Below, piece by piece: positions 1-10,585 of a DNA stretch of 46,907 nucleotides (position 1 is the first letter of the stretch; each line of letters opens with the position of its first letter). The DNA is from Chara braunii (lineage: Eukaryota; Streptophyta; Charophyceae; Charales; Characeae). Under the pieces are notes generated by a model that saw only the letters and a list, made by a program, of their open reading frames with translations, had not been told where the DNA came from and made no database searches. The position numbers were made by a program, and so were the translations under genes. Location: NCBI GenBank assembly GCA_003427395.1, contig BFEA01000697.1, forward strand, positions 518,822-565,728, in the 5' to 3' direction.

Positions 1-86
<86 letters not shown>
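1..86. repeat. (CT)43 microsatellite
   Basis: This is an uninterrupted CT dinucleotide run that continues off the left edge of the window. It directly borders the nested palindrome that follows, an arrangement repeated at the right end of the window. Confidence 0.98.
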
Positions 87-91
<5 letters not shown>

Positions 92-98
92 CCAGCAC

Positions 99-173
99 AA
101 CGGCAACAGCAAGAAGTGTTGCCGTTTCAGACTAATGTCTGCATTAATCTGAAACGGCAACAGCCTTGCCGTT
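99..173. repeat. nested inverted repeats (AACGGCAAC / GTTGCCGTT)
   Basis: A 9-mer alternates in orientation four times: AACGGCAAC at 99-107, its complement at 118-126, AACGGCAAC at 153-161 and an imperfect complement at 165-173. The middle pair extends into a 20-bp stem (118-137 with 142-161, one mismatch, 4-nt loop). Alternative foldings are therefore possible: one long hairpin or two shorter ones. No coding function is seen. Confidence 0.85.
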
Positions 174-721
174 GCCCGTCACCCGAAATGGCCCACAGGT
201 CTTTTTTTTTTTTTTTTTTTCGTTCTCCTTTTTTTTTTTGGCGACCAGCAACATCAGAAAAAAACAAAAAAAAATACGGGCGTGCAGGGTGTTTTCAGCC
301 CCGCACGCCCTTTTTTTTTTTTTTTTTTGCCCTAAAAAATACGAAAAAAAAAATCCTGCACCATACTCGACCGTTCGGCCTTGGCCGAACCTGGCCGATT
401 CGGCCGCCGGGCACGGCTGCGGCCGAGTTTTTGCCCCCGGCCGTGACCGGCCGTGCAATGTGGGAGTATAGCCAAGTGGAAAGGCATCAATTTTTTATAT
501 TGACATGCAAAGGTCTGAATCCTTCCACTCCAAAGATTGCTTTCAATTCAGATTTTGATTTAAAGCTAACGTATTAAACTTCGAAAACCTTCAAATGAAG
601 CCAAAACAAAACCTATCCAAATACAAAAAATGAAAAACTTCATTATGGTAGTATACCAACTACTTTCATAACTTCTATTTCCTATCAGAGTATGCGGATT
701 TGTTAAAAAGTTAGTAATCTA
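174..721. other. no gene; homopolymer-rich foldback DNA
   Basis: Long T and A runs dominate the first part. A GC-rich hairpin (GGGCGTGC at 278-285 with GCACGCCC at 303-310) has A-rich sequence on its left and an 18-T run on its right, so the stem can extend through A:T pairing. A GC-rich block rich in GGCCG/CGGCC follows at 370-462. The rest, to 721, is AT-rich with no recognisable gene. Confidence 0.6.
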
Positions 722-1226
722 CATATATGCTAGAAAGATTTTCATGACGGTCACCCGGGCGTGACGCCCGGGGGGGGTCTGACCCCCCGAGTGACCCGGT
801 CATGGCAAAAAAACAAAAAAATGGCGGTGGGGTTTTTCCACGCTCTCCGAGAGGAGCCCAAAACCGAGCTCTTTTCTTTTTTTGAGTGTTGGCTGTCAAG
901 GGGGGGAAAGGGGAGTGTAAATGAATTTTAAAGGGGCTAAAGGGGTTTAAACGGGGGTGCCTTAGTGTGATTTGTTTTTTTTTTTTTATCTTTAGTTCCG
1001 TGAGGAATTCTGATGTGACCCTCAGCCAAAAGTTGTTTGTATTGCAATTCTACGCAGCATAATTTTTTTCAGATGTTTTTGGATTTGATTTTTTTTTTTT
1101 TTTTTTTTTTTTGCGCTGGGGCTGCCCGGGGCCATGCCCGGGGTTCATGCCCGGCCGGTCACCCGATCGCCAAACCGGGCGTGACATCAGGACCCGGGCG
1201 CTCGGGATATCTCCCTAGCATATATG
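722..1226. mobile_element. MITE with 12-bp terminal inverted repeats and TA flanks
   Basis: The sequence begins CATATATGCTAG (722-733) and ends with its exact complement CTAGCATATATG (1215-1226). Both ends are directly flanked by TA (720-721 and 1227-1228), the target duplication typical of Tc1/mariner and Stowaway-type elements. The 505-bp interior has no transposase. It holds GC-rich palindromic stretches (GGGCGTGACGCCC near 757) and poly(T) runs. The superfamily assignment is an inference from the TA duplication only. Confidence 0.7.
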
Positions 1227-1249
1227 TATGTATTTGAGTAAATATTCAG

Positions 1250-3225
1250 TTGACTCAACCTCTACCTGTATGGCATGTGAATGGGAAGGAGACACTTACT
1301 CTATGCTTGCAACTACTACTTGCACTCGCGGCCCTAGTAGAAGCAGAATATAATTATCGGGCCATTCCCTTTTGATGGCCGTTGTGGTTGCTGCTCCAGC
1401 TGCCACATGGTGCAATAGGGATTGATGTGGCACTCTTTGCCACACTTGAAACATTGTTGGCTGTCCTACGCTACTGCCATTGGGACTTCAACAGGTTCAT
1501 CTGTCTCCACGGTTCTCCCTGATCTAGCCCATATGCGACAGGTATATGTGCGGACGACAACGTGAGAAATTGCCTCCGCCTCTCTGTTTATACTTCCATC
1601 CACCACTCCTGCTTCGTGGTGGGAATTTGCCTCCACCACCTCCTCGTTGTGACCCTCCCTGCGCTAGTGGCGTAATACCCTCCTTGGTAGGGTACCCGCT
1701 TAGTGCAATCCATCTCTATTTGTTTGATAGGCATGGATTCACTCTCCCCACCTTCATACGATGAAAAGACATGACCCCTGGTTGGTACATTTTTAACAAT
1801 CTTCTTCTCCTTATCTAGTATATACGCTTCCCTTCTCCAACTTTGTACAAATGGGAAGGTTTACCTGGCAACTAAGGGTTGTGAAGTTCTTGGTCTTCTT
1901 TGCATGTATCTCGTAAGTCATCTTTAGGGCACCTAGTTCATTAGCTAGGGATTCTATGAGGGATTCGAGCATGGCTTGTTCTAACTGTCGCAATGCCTAC
2001 TTGCCAGTTATTGTGTCCCCGGACCTGTATCAGAGTATCCATCTTGCGAATTAGGACGTCAACGCTGTGCCAAGAGGTTCTGTAAATGCTCAGAATCATC
2101 TTTCCCGCGATGGACTTCACTCATTACCCAGACTTTTGCATCTCCCTTCAAACATGTGCAGGTTATCACTATCTGTGAATCTAAGGGCGTGCAAGAGGTT
2201 CTGTAAATGCTCAGAATCGTCTTTCCCCCGATGGACTTCACTCATTACCCAGACTTTTGCATCTCCCTTCAAACATGTGCAGGCTATCACTATCTGCGAA
2301 TCTAAGGGCGCACACCCTACATTCATGTACCCAGGAATCTCAGCTACCCATGTGCGGATAGCTTCTACCTTCCTACCGCGGTAGGGGTCAGGCAACTCCA
2401 TCTTGACCCAATTCCTATAAGGTATGTCCTCGTGCGTATTGTCCCCTATCTTTGTTGCCATCACCATTGCGATCTCCGTCTCAACCATTGTGCTTCCTTT
2501 ATTCTTCTGCATCTCATACTTCACTATTTGCAGAGTGTCATTGCTCGTCCCTAAAGAGTCGTTTTTGTTCCCCCGCCATTCCTTTCCTATAGCTTTCAGC
2601 TTATCACTCATCTCTTTTTGATAGGCTTCTTGCGCTTGCTTACCATTGGCAATTGCGGTTAATTTCTCTTCCATGCTGTTAGTGGAATGTGCTGCCATAA
2701 CGGCAACCATTACGGGTGTGGGGTCTCCTTAGCACCTAACAGCGTCTTTATGCTGGAAAATGTGAATTTAATAACCTTTAGCAACTTTGTCTTCTCGTCT
2801 AATCCCTTCTCTATCGTAAACTCCTGTATTTTTCTTGCAACTTTTGTTTCTCATTTGCTGTCGCTTGTTTCTCTCGAGCTGCCCAGGACATGCATTCATC
2901 TATTGGCATGAGGGGTCAGGTTTGTGGTTTTGGTGCATCGTTGGGGGCGGCACCTGCAAATATACCTGCAACCTTTTTCACCATTCCATCCTCCTTTAGG
3001 GGCGGTTTCCCAAACTGCTCCACGCTAAGCCCACTTTGTTGTCCCTTCTCTTCTTTCCTCTCTCGTTTGCTCTCCTTCTTCTCTTCATCTTCTTTCTTAT
3101 TGTCTTCTTCTCCTCTCTGTTCTTCTCCTTCTCCTCCTTCCTTTTCCTCTTTTCCTCCTCCACTTCTTTATGAATTCTTCATATTTTGGATCAACTATTT
3201 CAAGGACCACAAATCCAGTTCACAG
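1250..3225 (-). pseudogene. decayed Ty3-type gag
   Basis: Read on the minus strand, the region starts with a very Glu/Lys/Arg-rich stretch (about 3190-3040). A helical segment follows, then a retrotransposon gag domain at 2710-2117 containing KMELPDPYRGRKVEAIRTW, the aligned Trp and hydrophobic positions, and SEVHRGKDDSEHLQNLL. Near 1395-1440 the residues CFKCGKECHINPYC form a CX2CX4HX4C zinc knuckle, the nucleic-acid-binding end of Gag. Frameshifts and stops separate these parts and a 122-bp duplication lies inside, so it is not functional. No pol follows: the reading ends just before the MITE boundary at 1226. Confidence 0.75.
2067..2309 (-). repeat. 122-bp tandem duplication inside gag
   Basis: 2067-2188 and 2189-2309 are nearly identical, differing by a few substitutions and a one-base indel. 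Each encodes the same gag segment (DSQIVI.CTCLKGDAKVW and onward). Because 122 is not a multiple of three, the duplication breaks the reading frame. Confidence 0.9.
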
Positions 3226-4156
3226 TTTCTTCATGTGGGACCAGCTTGCTCGATCTAATCCCGATGGGAAAACGGGGCCCAGCAAGGGCTGAAGAAGAAC
3301 AGAGAAGGCTATACAAGCGAACAGTGGGTAGTCATCCATGGTTCAGGTCGCACAATAGTTAGTCAAAAGTTCGACCCCGCTCTACTACCGTCTACCACTT
3401 AGACTTGACCTAGACTGACCTAAAACCATTGACTTTGACTCTATTATAGGACTGGTCATCTTCACTTGCGGTTGTCAACTTTCATCTCCAACAGAGTTAA
3501 CCATGTGCTGGTTTGCCAGCTCACCGGTTAATAGAAGGTCTGTTTAACGAGCGCCCCCCGCTCTGGCCATCGCATCTACTTAGCTTCCGATTGTAGAGGG
3601 TTGTCAACACTATCTCTAACATGCTATGTTTACCACTCGAGGATGGGCAACAGCCACTTTAAGGACAGGCTCCAAGTCCTCAGGAATTATTTTATGTCGC
3701 TAATAGAACAATGTGCCTAGGCCATAGTCCCAAGATCAGCTCCCAATTGAGTTCGAGCCCTATTTGACCTCTACAAGCCTCAACATTTGGGCTTGTCAAC
3801 TTGCTTCTTACTTCAGTCTGTGTCTCAAAGAGTTGAGAGAATGCTGGTTAGAACTGGCCCTCGAGCTTGGCAGGTTGTTTAGTGAGCACCCGCCGATCAT
3901 ACCTTTGAGGCTCTTGTAACTTCAGGAGGCTCCACAGAGTCAGCCTACCTACCTACAAGCATCCACAACCTGTCTGACCGGCCCGCAGCTCAAGTCAGTA
4001 GAAAATTAGAAATAGACCAGCGGAATCCATCATCAAAACACAACACACATGCACGCACAAGGTTAGGGTTACAAAGTACAGAGTTCGAGGAAGCTAGCAG
4101 CAAAAAGAAAAGAAAGGGAGGAAATGTTAAGAAATGCAATAGAAATAGCGGACTTT
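3226..4156. other. no gene recognised; possible retroelement leader or LTR remnant
   Basis: No reading frame with recognisable similarity is present. The position directly upstream of the minus-strand gag suggests a retroelement leader or LTR remnant, but no matching LTR partner or primer site was found. Its right edge is the left boundary of the chromovirus LTR. Confidence 0.4.
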
Positions 4157-5404
4157 TGTTATGATTCTGGTTGTCTGTTGTCTGAAGACCAACACTCGCT
4201 CACATAGACTCCCAGGTATGCCCATACATACACAGAACGAAGGGGAGAGGATAGGAGTATCACACCGCACAAGGAGAGATAAACACAGCGGAAGACTTGA
4301 CCATGCAATATGACAGGGTACACTGAAAGTGCAATTCACTCCACTCAATCCTCACAACCAGTAATAAAGAAAAGTCGAGTAGCTCACATCCAAGAAACAA
4401 TGAAACAATGATGGTCCAAACCCAGTATCACACTGTTTATTAAACTCGGAGTCTCGAATTGTCAGAATAAATTCAGAACCATGATGCGCTGCTCAAAAAT
4501 GAGCAGCGCTTCACTCCCCAACCCTGATGAACCGCTATCACTACTCCTGAGTCCCTGAAACATCAAGCGCCACCCCGATACAGCCTCCAAAGGGAAGCGC
4601 CACCATGAAACAGGCCTCTGAGGCCAAGCGCCACTCAAAGGATGAAGAAGAAGACCAGCGCCATAGTATCTGATGATGACGAAGTGTCGGAAGACTTCCC
4701 GGGTGGAAGTCTGCAGCAGCGCCACCAAATCCTGACAAGATGACCTCTGAGGAGGAAGCTGCAGCTATGGCTGCAGCGCCACAACCCTATGACCCCACTC
4801 CGGAGGAGGGTCCAGTAGGGCACCAACTTTTGTCGCCTCCGGCAGACCTCGATAACCCCGACCTCTGACAGCCCCGCGTGCTGGCAGAGTACAGCGCAGG
4901 TCCCAACTATGGCCGGCGCTCCGAAGGTCGGGCTATGTTTGTCTCCCACAACGCTGAGTCGTCACCACTTCCGGTTCACGCGTAGCGCAGCAGCGATGTA
5001 CTCGGCCAAAAGCCCTGAACCGGTGTGCCCATCCTATCTATAGACTAAACTAGCCTAGACTCGACCTAGACCGGACTGACTGACCGACCGGTACCAATTC
5101 TGTTTCGGCCTCTCGGCCTCCACCTTTCCCGGCTATAGGCTATAGGACCGTCTATCAACATAGGCCCTTAGGGCCTGTCTGTCCTAGGGGTAGCCCGGGC
5201 CCGCTATTCGCAGTTAGGGTAGCAGTAGGAAATCCAGTTAGTGCTGGGCCTATATTTTCCCAAATTTGCAGGTATGTCCCTCACGAATTTCCCCTACAGG
5301 TAGGTCTCTCGGTTAGCCCTCAGCCAAACAAAATTACGAATTTGTCCTACCTATGGTACAACCTCGACAGAGAGAGGCTACAGGCGACCAGAAATAGCAA
5401 GTCC
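4157..5404 (-). repeat. 3' LTR of the chromovirus
   Basis: This matches 12095-13325 over its whole length. It begins (plus strand) TGTTATGATT and ends near CAAGTC at 5404, where the terminal A of the TG...CA pair is changed to C. It differs from the other LTR by a palindromic 18-bp insertion near 4486-4509 and by scattered substitutions and small indels. It contains six AGCGCCA(C/T) motifs at 4566, 4596, 4627, 4657, 4718 and 4775. Confidence 0.95.
4486..4509. repeat. palindrome present in one LTR only
   Basis: GCGCTGCTCA (4486-4495), loop AAAA, TGAGCAGCGC (4500-4509) is a perfect 10-bp stem. The sister LTR has only ATGATGCGCGCTTCAC at the corresponding position near 12413-12427, so the two LTRs differ by about 18 bp here. 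Confidence 0.85.
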
Positions 5405-5411
5405 TTCCAGA

Positions 5412-5425
5412 CCTACCCTCCCCCG
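5412..5425 (-). promoter_or_regulatory. polypurine tract
   Basis: On the element's sense (minus) strand the bases CGGGGGAGGGTAGG lie 7 bp before the 3' LTR start. This is the expected position and composition of the primer for plus-strand DNA synthesis. Confidence 0.7.
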
Positions 5426-5442
5426 GAATGAGGACCTCCGAG

Positions 5443-6283
5443 CTAGGGGCCTAGGCGTGCAGAGCGTCGAAGGGATTCTCCCTTCTGTGCTGCCTCATAT
5501 CCGAGGATAACAGACTTGGCAGTTTTCAAAAGCTCCTTGAGTGTAAACCAGCGATCTTCAGTATGCGGCCAGTATAAGAACTTCACAGGGTACTCCTTAT
5601 CTGGACCTGCACCTGAATCATCCTCCACAGGTTCCACCTCATATCCTTTGTCAGGGATAGGGGGACTGAACTGAGGAGGCTTGTCTAGGAATGCATCAGC
5701 TGAGGTGAACGGCAACAACTTGGATGCATGAAAGACAGGGTAGGTTTGTAGATGCAGAGGGACATCCACTATATAGGATGGTCCAAATGGAGCAGCTCCC
5801 ACTGTATCTAAGACCTGCCATGGACCCATGTATCGTGGCAGCAGCTTAGGCGAAATATCCTCCTCTCGTGACAGCTCAGAACTGAGTACCCACACCCAGT
5901 CACCTGTGCGAATAGTAGAGGGGCGTCGGTGCATATTAGCCTGGTGAATCATAGCCTTTTGGGCTTTCAGCAGGTTGGCACGGGCGCGCTCAATGTCCAC
6001 ACGGTAACGCCTGGTGAACTCTGCAGTTCCAGGTGTCAACATAGGGGTAAGCCTTATCGATGATGTCATCAAGAGGCTGTCGTGGCTCACGACCCCAGTG
6101 TAACCGGTAGGGTGTAAAGCTAGTAGAAGAGTGTACATAAGTATTGTATACAAGTTGTGCACGACCCAAATGGAGATCCCAGTCCTGCTGATCTGGACTG
6201 ATCACAGGATGCAGCAACTGAAATAAATTCTGGTTCATCACTTCAGCCTGCCCATTGGCTTCAGGATGACGACCAGATGTCAT
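5443..6283 (-). pseudogene. integrase catalytic C-half, C-terminal domain and chromodomain
   Basis: The reading starts at 6283 with MTSGRHPEANGQAEVMNQ, which carries the third catalytic acidic residue (E of the DDE triad), and continues through VYNTYVHSSTSFTPY. A frameshift near 6025 moves it to a second frame (EFTRRYRVDIERARANL), which runs through the GPWQVLDTVG SH3-like segment. The end, YEVEPVEDDSGAG through EYPVKFLYWPHTEDRWF to SVILGYE, has the spacing and aromatic residues of a chromodomain, the chromatin-targeting module that defines chromoviruses. It acts in proviral integration. The frameshift makes this copy inactive. Confidence 0.9.
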
Positions 6284-6753
6284 GTCCAGTCTGGAATGAA
6301 GCTAATCCGTGCAGTAGTATTGTTATTCATTGCTGCAAAAACGAGGATCTCGGTCACTGACTATAGAGGTGGGTGGTCCATGATGTGTGACCCACCTGTC
6401 AGCAAATGCCGCTTGGACGGCTGGAACGCGAGCCTCAACTGGTAAGGGGATGAACTCTGCATATTTGGAGAACCGATCCACTCACACCATAACCTTAGCA
6501 GACCATGGGGTGTGGTCCTGCCCAAGTCAGTAAAGTCAATAGACACTGACTGTGCAGGTGCCTCAGGGATGGGTAGTGGTTCGAGTAGGCCAAGGGGAGG
6601 TCGTCGTACTACCTTGTTCCTTTGGCATAACTCACAGGTTTCCACATAGTGCAGCATGTCACTCCTCATCTCCTTCCAAAAGAAGCGCTGCGACAGGGCT
6701 GCATATGATTTGTGGGCTCCAAAGTGACCACGAGCATCATGACACTCTGACAT
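6284..6753 (-). pseudogene. integrase zinc-binding and catalytic N-half
   Basis: The frame shows the HHCC zinc-binding domain (HDARGHFGAHKSY ... CELCQRNK), followed by VSIDFTDLG with the first catalytic Asp. The sequence then shifts frame. Pieces such as the one ending VSDRDPRF (second catalytic Asp, near 6345) can still be read in other frames up to 6284. It continues the polyprotein after a single stop that separates it from RNase H. It is broken and cannot give a working integrase. Confidence 0.88.
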
Positions 6754-6861
6754 CAGGAGTGTTCTCAGCTTGCGGTCCTGGGGAATGCACAGACGTTCCT
6801 CACCTCTGTTGTACAGCAGGTCCGAAACCAGAGTATATCTTGGTTCAGATGCAGGATCATC

Positions 6862-7638
6862 CTAGAGATTCCTCACTACAGGCCCAAAAATTGCATCCAG
6901 GAGCAGGAACTGGGCAATGGTCTGACGAGTCTTATCTCCAAATAAGCGAGTAAAGGAGATCAAGAAGAGAGCGCCAGGCCTACGAGAAAGGGCATCTGCT
7001 ACTCGATTGTAGAAGCCCTTCTTGTGTTTCAGTTCAAAATCAAACATGTCAATGAACTGAATATAGCGAGCAAGTTTGTCATTTAGTTCTCCTTGGGACT
7101 TCATCCACTGTAGGGTGGAGTGATCTGAGAAGATCTTAAGATGCCTGCCCAAGAGGAAGTGCTTCCAATGCTTGAGCGCTGACACAAGAGCATAAAGCTC
7201 TTTCTCATAGGTAGAGTCCAGCAGCTTCTTTGTTTTGATATTCTTGCTCATGTATTCAATAAGCTGCATAACATTCCCATCATCCTGTTGAAGTACCGCC
7301 CCTACACCATACTCACTGGCGTCAGTGGTCAGCACAAAAGGCAAGGTAGGGTCCGATAACTCCAAAACAAGGGCACGACTCAAGGCCTCCTTGAGATGTG
7401 TGAAAGCCTCCTGACACTCTGATGTCCAAAGAAAGGAAGTGTCTTTCTTTGTGAGATCATTCAAAGGGGTTGCAATAGAAGAGAAGTCCTGAATGAACTT
7501 CCTATCATATGAAGCAAACCCCAAGAATGACCGGATATCACGAATATTAGCAGGCCGCGGCCAGTCCTGAACTGCAACAACTTTCGTTGCTTCAAGAGCC
7601 AACCCCGCTCCAGAAATGACGTGCCCCAGATAGATCAC
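6862..7638 (-). pseudogene. RT connection and RNase H domain
   Basis: The reading includes YLGHVISGAGLALEATKV and RSFLGFASYDRKFI, the RT thumb and connection. The RNase H motifs follow in order: TTDASEYGVGAVL, STYEKELYALVSAL, FSDHSTLQW and VADALSRRPG. All four expected acidic positions are visible, so this domain alone is undamaged. It lies in the same frame as the RT upstream and the integrase downstream, separated from each only by a single stop codon (at 7699 and about 6859). Confidence 0.92.
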
Positions 7639-7698
7639 AGAGGGAACCCCAAAAGAGGATTTCTCCCTATTGATCTTATACTGGTTATCACGTAGGGC

Positions 7699-8064
7699 CT
7701 AGAGGACCAGAACCAGATGTTGCGCATGCTCCTGGGCAGATCGACTGAATACCAGGATATCATTCAGGTAGACATTTACAAATTTTTCCAGGTAAGGCCT
7801 GAGTATGCGATGCATCTCTGTTTGGAAGGTGCCTGGGGCATTGCAAAGACCGAAAGGCATAACCAGGTACTCGTAAGTGCCATACCTGGTCTTGAAGGTT
7901 GTTTTGTGGACATCGCCTTCAGCCATCTCAATCTGGTGGTAGCCAGATTTGAGATCGATCTTGCTAAAAATGGTACAGCCATGCACCATATCCAACAGAT
8001 CATCAATGCGAGGAAGTGGCTTTGTAGACTTCCTCGTGATTTTGTTGAGACCTCTATAGTCCAC
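7699..8064 (-). pseudogene. reverse transcriptase palm, YLND instead of YLDD
   Basis: After [20 protein letters not shown] the first catalytic Asp is present in [13 protein letters not shown], and [13 protein letters not shown] is intact. The active-site box reads YLNDILVF. Ty3 elements normally have YLDD or YVDD, so the first Asp of the pair has become Asn, which should abolish polymerisation. An in-frame stop precedes this part (8065) and another follows (7699). Confidence 0.93.
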
Positions 8065-8883
8065 TCACATCCTGAACTCACCATTCCCCTTTGGAACAAA
8101 GAGGAATGGTGCCCCAAACTCATATGTGTTGGGCCTGATCCAGCCCTTGCTGGTCAGGGTCTCTAACTGTTTCCTGAGGTCATCAAGTTCAGCAGGTGAC
8201 ATCCTGTAGACTCGACCCTTGGGAGGGACCGAACCAGGCAGGATTTTAATCTTATGTTTGGTTTGCCTATGGACAAGTCCAGTAGGCTCCTCCATAAGAT
8301 CTGAGAAGCGGTCAACAACCTGCTGAATTTGAGAGGGACAGGGAGCAGTTTCCACATCAGTCTGTTTGACGTAAGCCACGAACAGATGGGTGTGGTCAGT
8401 CTGGCGCGAGAAACGCAGAAATCTGCGAGCACTCCTGCAGTAACAGTTGTTGGCCGGATGATACTCATCAGTGAGCATACAAGGGCGATAGACCCCATAC
8501 CGATCAGGTAGATCAACCCTAGGGATCCGCCAGTCAATCCTAGGATTGGTGGCACCAAGCCACTGCACAGAGAAGACAAGGTCAAAGGGAACGTTAGGAT
8601 ATACGTAGAAATTCAGGCGATGCCTGATTTCTCCCTGCTTATCAAAGGTCACAGGTAGACCCTTGACAGCAGTCGTGATCCGAACAGTGGAAGAGTCCCC
8701 AATGTGAACCTTTATAGGCTGTCGCAATTTCACTAATCTCTGATCCAAGTGCAGCTTGCTGACTGCCTTGGGAGATATGCAGTTGTGAGTAGCCCCACAG
8801 CCTAAGAGTCCTTTGATCTTGGCTCCCAGGATAGAGGGTCGAAGCAGGATGAGTTTTGACTTATGCTTCTTCTTCTCCTGCAT
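8065..8883 (-). pseudogene. aspartic protease and RT fingers
   Basis: The protease active site appears in LLGCGATHNCIS. The family has Asp where this copy has Gly before CGAT, so the catalytic residue is lost. The rest of the protease (NVPFDLVFSVQWLGATNPRIDW) is well preserved, followed by the linker and RT fingers (HKIKILPGSVPPKGRVYRMS, FGAPFLFVPKGNGEFRM). Translation would end at a stop directly before VDYRGLNK. Confidence 0.9.
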
Positions 8884-9079
8884 TCACCAAGGCACTGAGC
8901 ATCCTCCTCCTCCCACGTCTCATCCAGCTCAGAGTCCTCAAAAGTGAAGGACCCTGAAGACGCAACTCCAGAGAAGAACCAACGAGAGAATGTGAAGATT
9001 CACCTTCATCAGAGAGTGAATCAACACTAGTGGAAGGAGTTGCTACTTCCACCTCTCTCTGCTCTAGTTTCTTGAACTA

Positions 9080-10585
9080 GAGCTGCCTGTAGACCTGCGA
9101 GGCATGCTGGGACAGTCCTTTAAGAAGTGGTCCCCCTCGCACCTCAGGCAGACACCCTTGTCCTTTCTCTTCCTCCAGACCCCCTCCTGGATCCTGAGTG
9201 CATGTCAGGGGAAGGTGGAAGGATCAAGGGGGTCAGTTAGCCAACGAACGTCTCGTGGTAATGGTACTCTCTGGGCACCAGGGGAAGAGGCACGTCCCTT
9301 ACCTTTCCCCTTGTTGCTGGTTGAGGCTTTTTGGGTTGGGGCTTTACCCCTTGCCATGCCCATCAAAGCATCAGCAAGGGCAAGAACAGCAGGATCTGCA
9401 GCAAATGAGGGAGCAGTCCCAGATGGAGGGGTCCCACCCTGGGGTGCTGCATCACTATCTGAACTGGATGCTGCAGCAGCGAACAGGGCACCCTTCCTCC
9501 TCCTCCTCTCCCTTTGAGGAGGGTCCCTTCCTTCCTTCAGCAGGTACTTCCTGGACATGGAGCTTGGACTCCAAGTCTAGGGCTGCTCTGCCAAAGGACC
9601 GCCAGTCCTTGTGGCCCTGAGAGAACAACGCCAACTAGTATTGCTCAGGCGCTGCACGTAAGAAATGAATGAGCAAGTCCTGCTCACTCATCTCTAACTT
9701 GGAGTCGATGTCAGACTCTCAAAGGTAGAATAGAGTTTGGACAAGGAGCCATTAAATTTCTTTTAGCCCAGGCGCATAATTTTGTCTGCTGCCTTCCGGG
9801 CTTGCTCCTTGTCTGCAAACCTATCTTGCAGGACAGCAGAAAACCAGTCACCCCCAACCTCTGTGCCCAATCATACCTTGCTTGCTGGAAGTAGAGGTGC
9901 ACCATTTTAGTGTCGTCCTCTCTAGACGAGCAAGGATGGCAGACACCTTCACATCCTCACGATATTTGAACTTACTCAGGTAGGTTCTCTGTGCAGTCAC
10001 CCAATCTGCGACATCCACCTTTGGGTCCTCGCCAGAGAACATAGGTGGAGGGGTCAGCTTAGGCCGCTGCATGCCAAATGGGTTAGAGGGCTGGGAAGAT
10101 GCAGGTGTGTTGGGTGTAGAGGGAGGAGATGTAGGTCTGGATTGTGGGGGCTGATGAGAACCTGCTTGAGAAGGCCCAGGAGAAGGAGGAACGGTCAGAG
10201 TGGTTGGGATCTTTAAGTGAGTGAAGATCAGATCCAGTTTGGCAGAGATGCCATCCAACTTTTTGGAAAAAGTTGAGTGAATATTGTCCAAACTGGTGAT
10301 CCTCTCATCCCAGTTAGTAAAATAAGAACGGTGAATGTCATCCTGCAAAAGGATGAATTCAGCCATGTCCTTATTGTCCTGGTTGGAAGTACCACTAGTC
10401 CTGATCTTCTCTACATCTGCAATCAGCAGCTTTCTCTTGGCCTCCTTCTGAGTTGCTTCCTCTTTCCTTTTCAGCTCAACCTTTAGAGCCTCAACTGCCT
10501 GGGTCTGTAAGCGGAGTTTCTCCTCCTGAGCCCGCAGTTCAGCCTCTAAAGAGTCAGGTGGTATTTGAGGCTTCACATCTGCCAT
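9080..10585 (-). pseudogene. chromovirus gag
   Basis: It starts at Met 10585 (MADVKPQIPPDSLEAELRAQ) with a long predicted coiled coil (residues about 10-60). A Pro/Ser-rich spacer follows (residues about 135-180), then the capsid-like region with VADWVTAQRTYLSKFKY. A frameshift near 9850 and several stops break the capsid region, which continues in other frames (SMSRKYLLKEGRDPPQRERR, 9558 downward). The nucleocapsid zinc knuckle GVCLRCEGDHFLKDCP (CX2CX3HX4C) is visible near 9105-9155. The start fits the leader length and the absence of an upstream Met in frame. Confidence 0.85.

Noticed and set aside
89-577. Overlapping open frames on both strands rich in poly-Phe or poly-Lys
   Set aside because: They are produced by T and A homopolymer runs and have no domain or codon-usage support.
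4670-4676. CTGATGA in the left LTR (also 12582-12588 in the right LTR) as a second hammerhead
   Set aside because: It is followed by TGACGAAG with no stem II and no GAAAC, so the core is absent.
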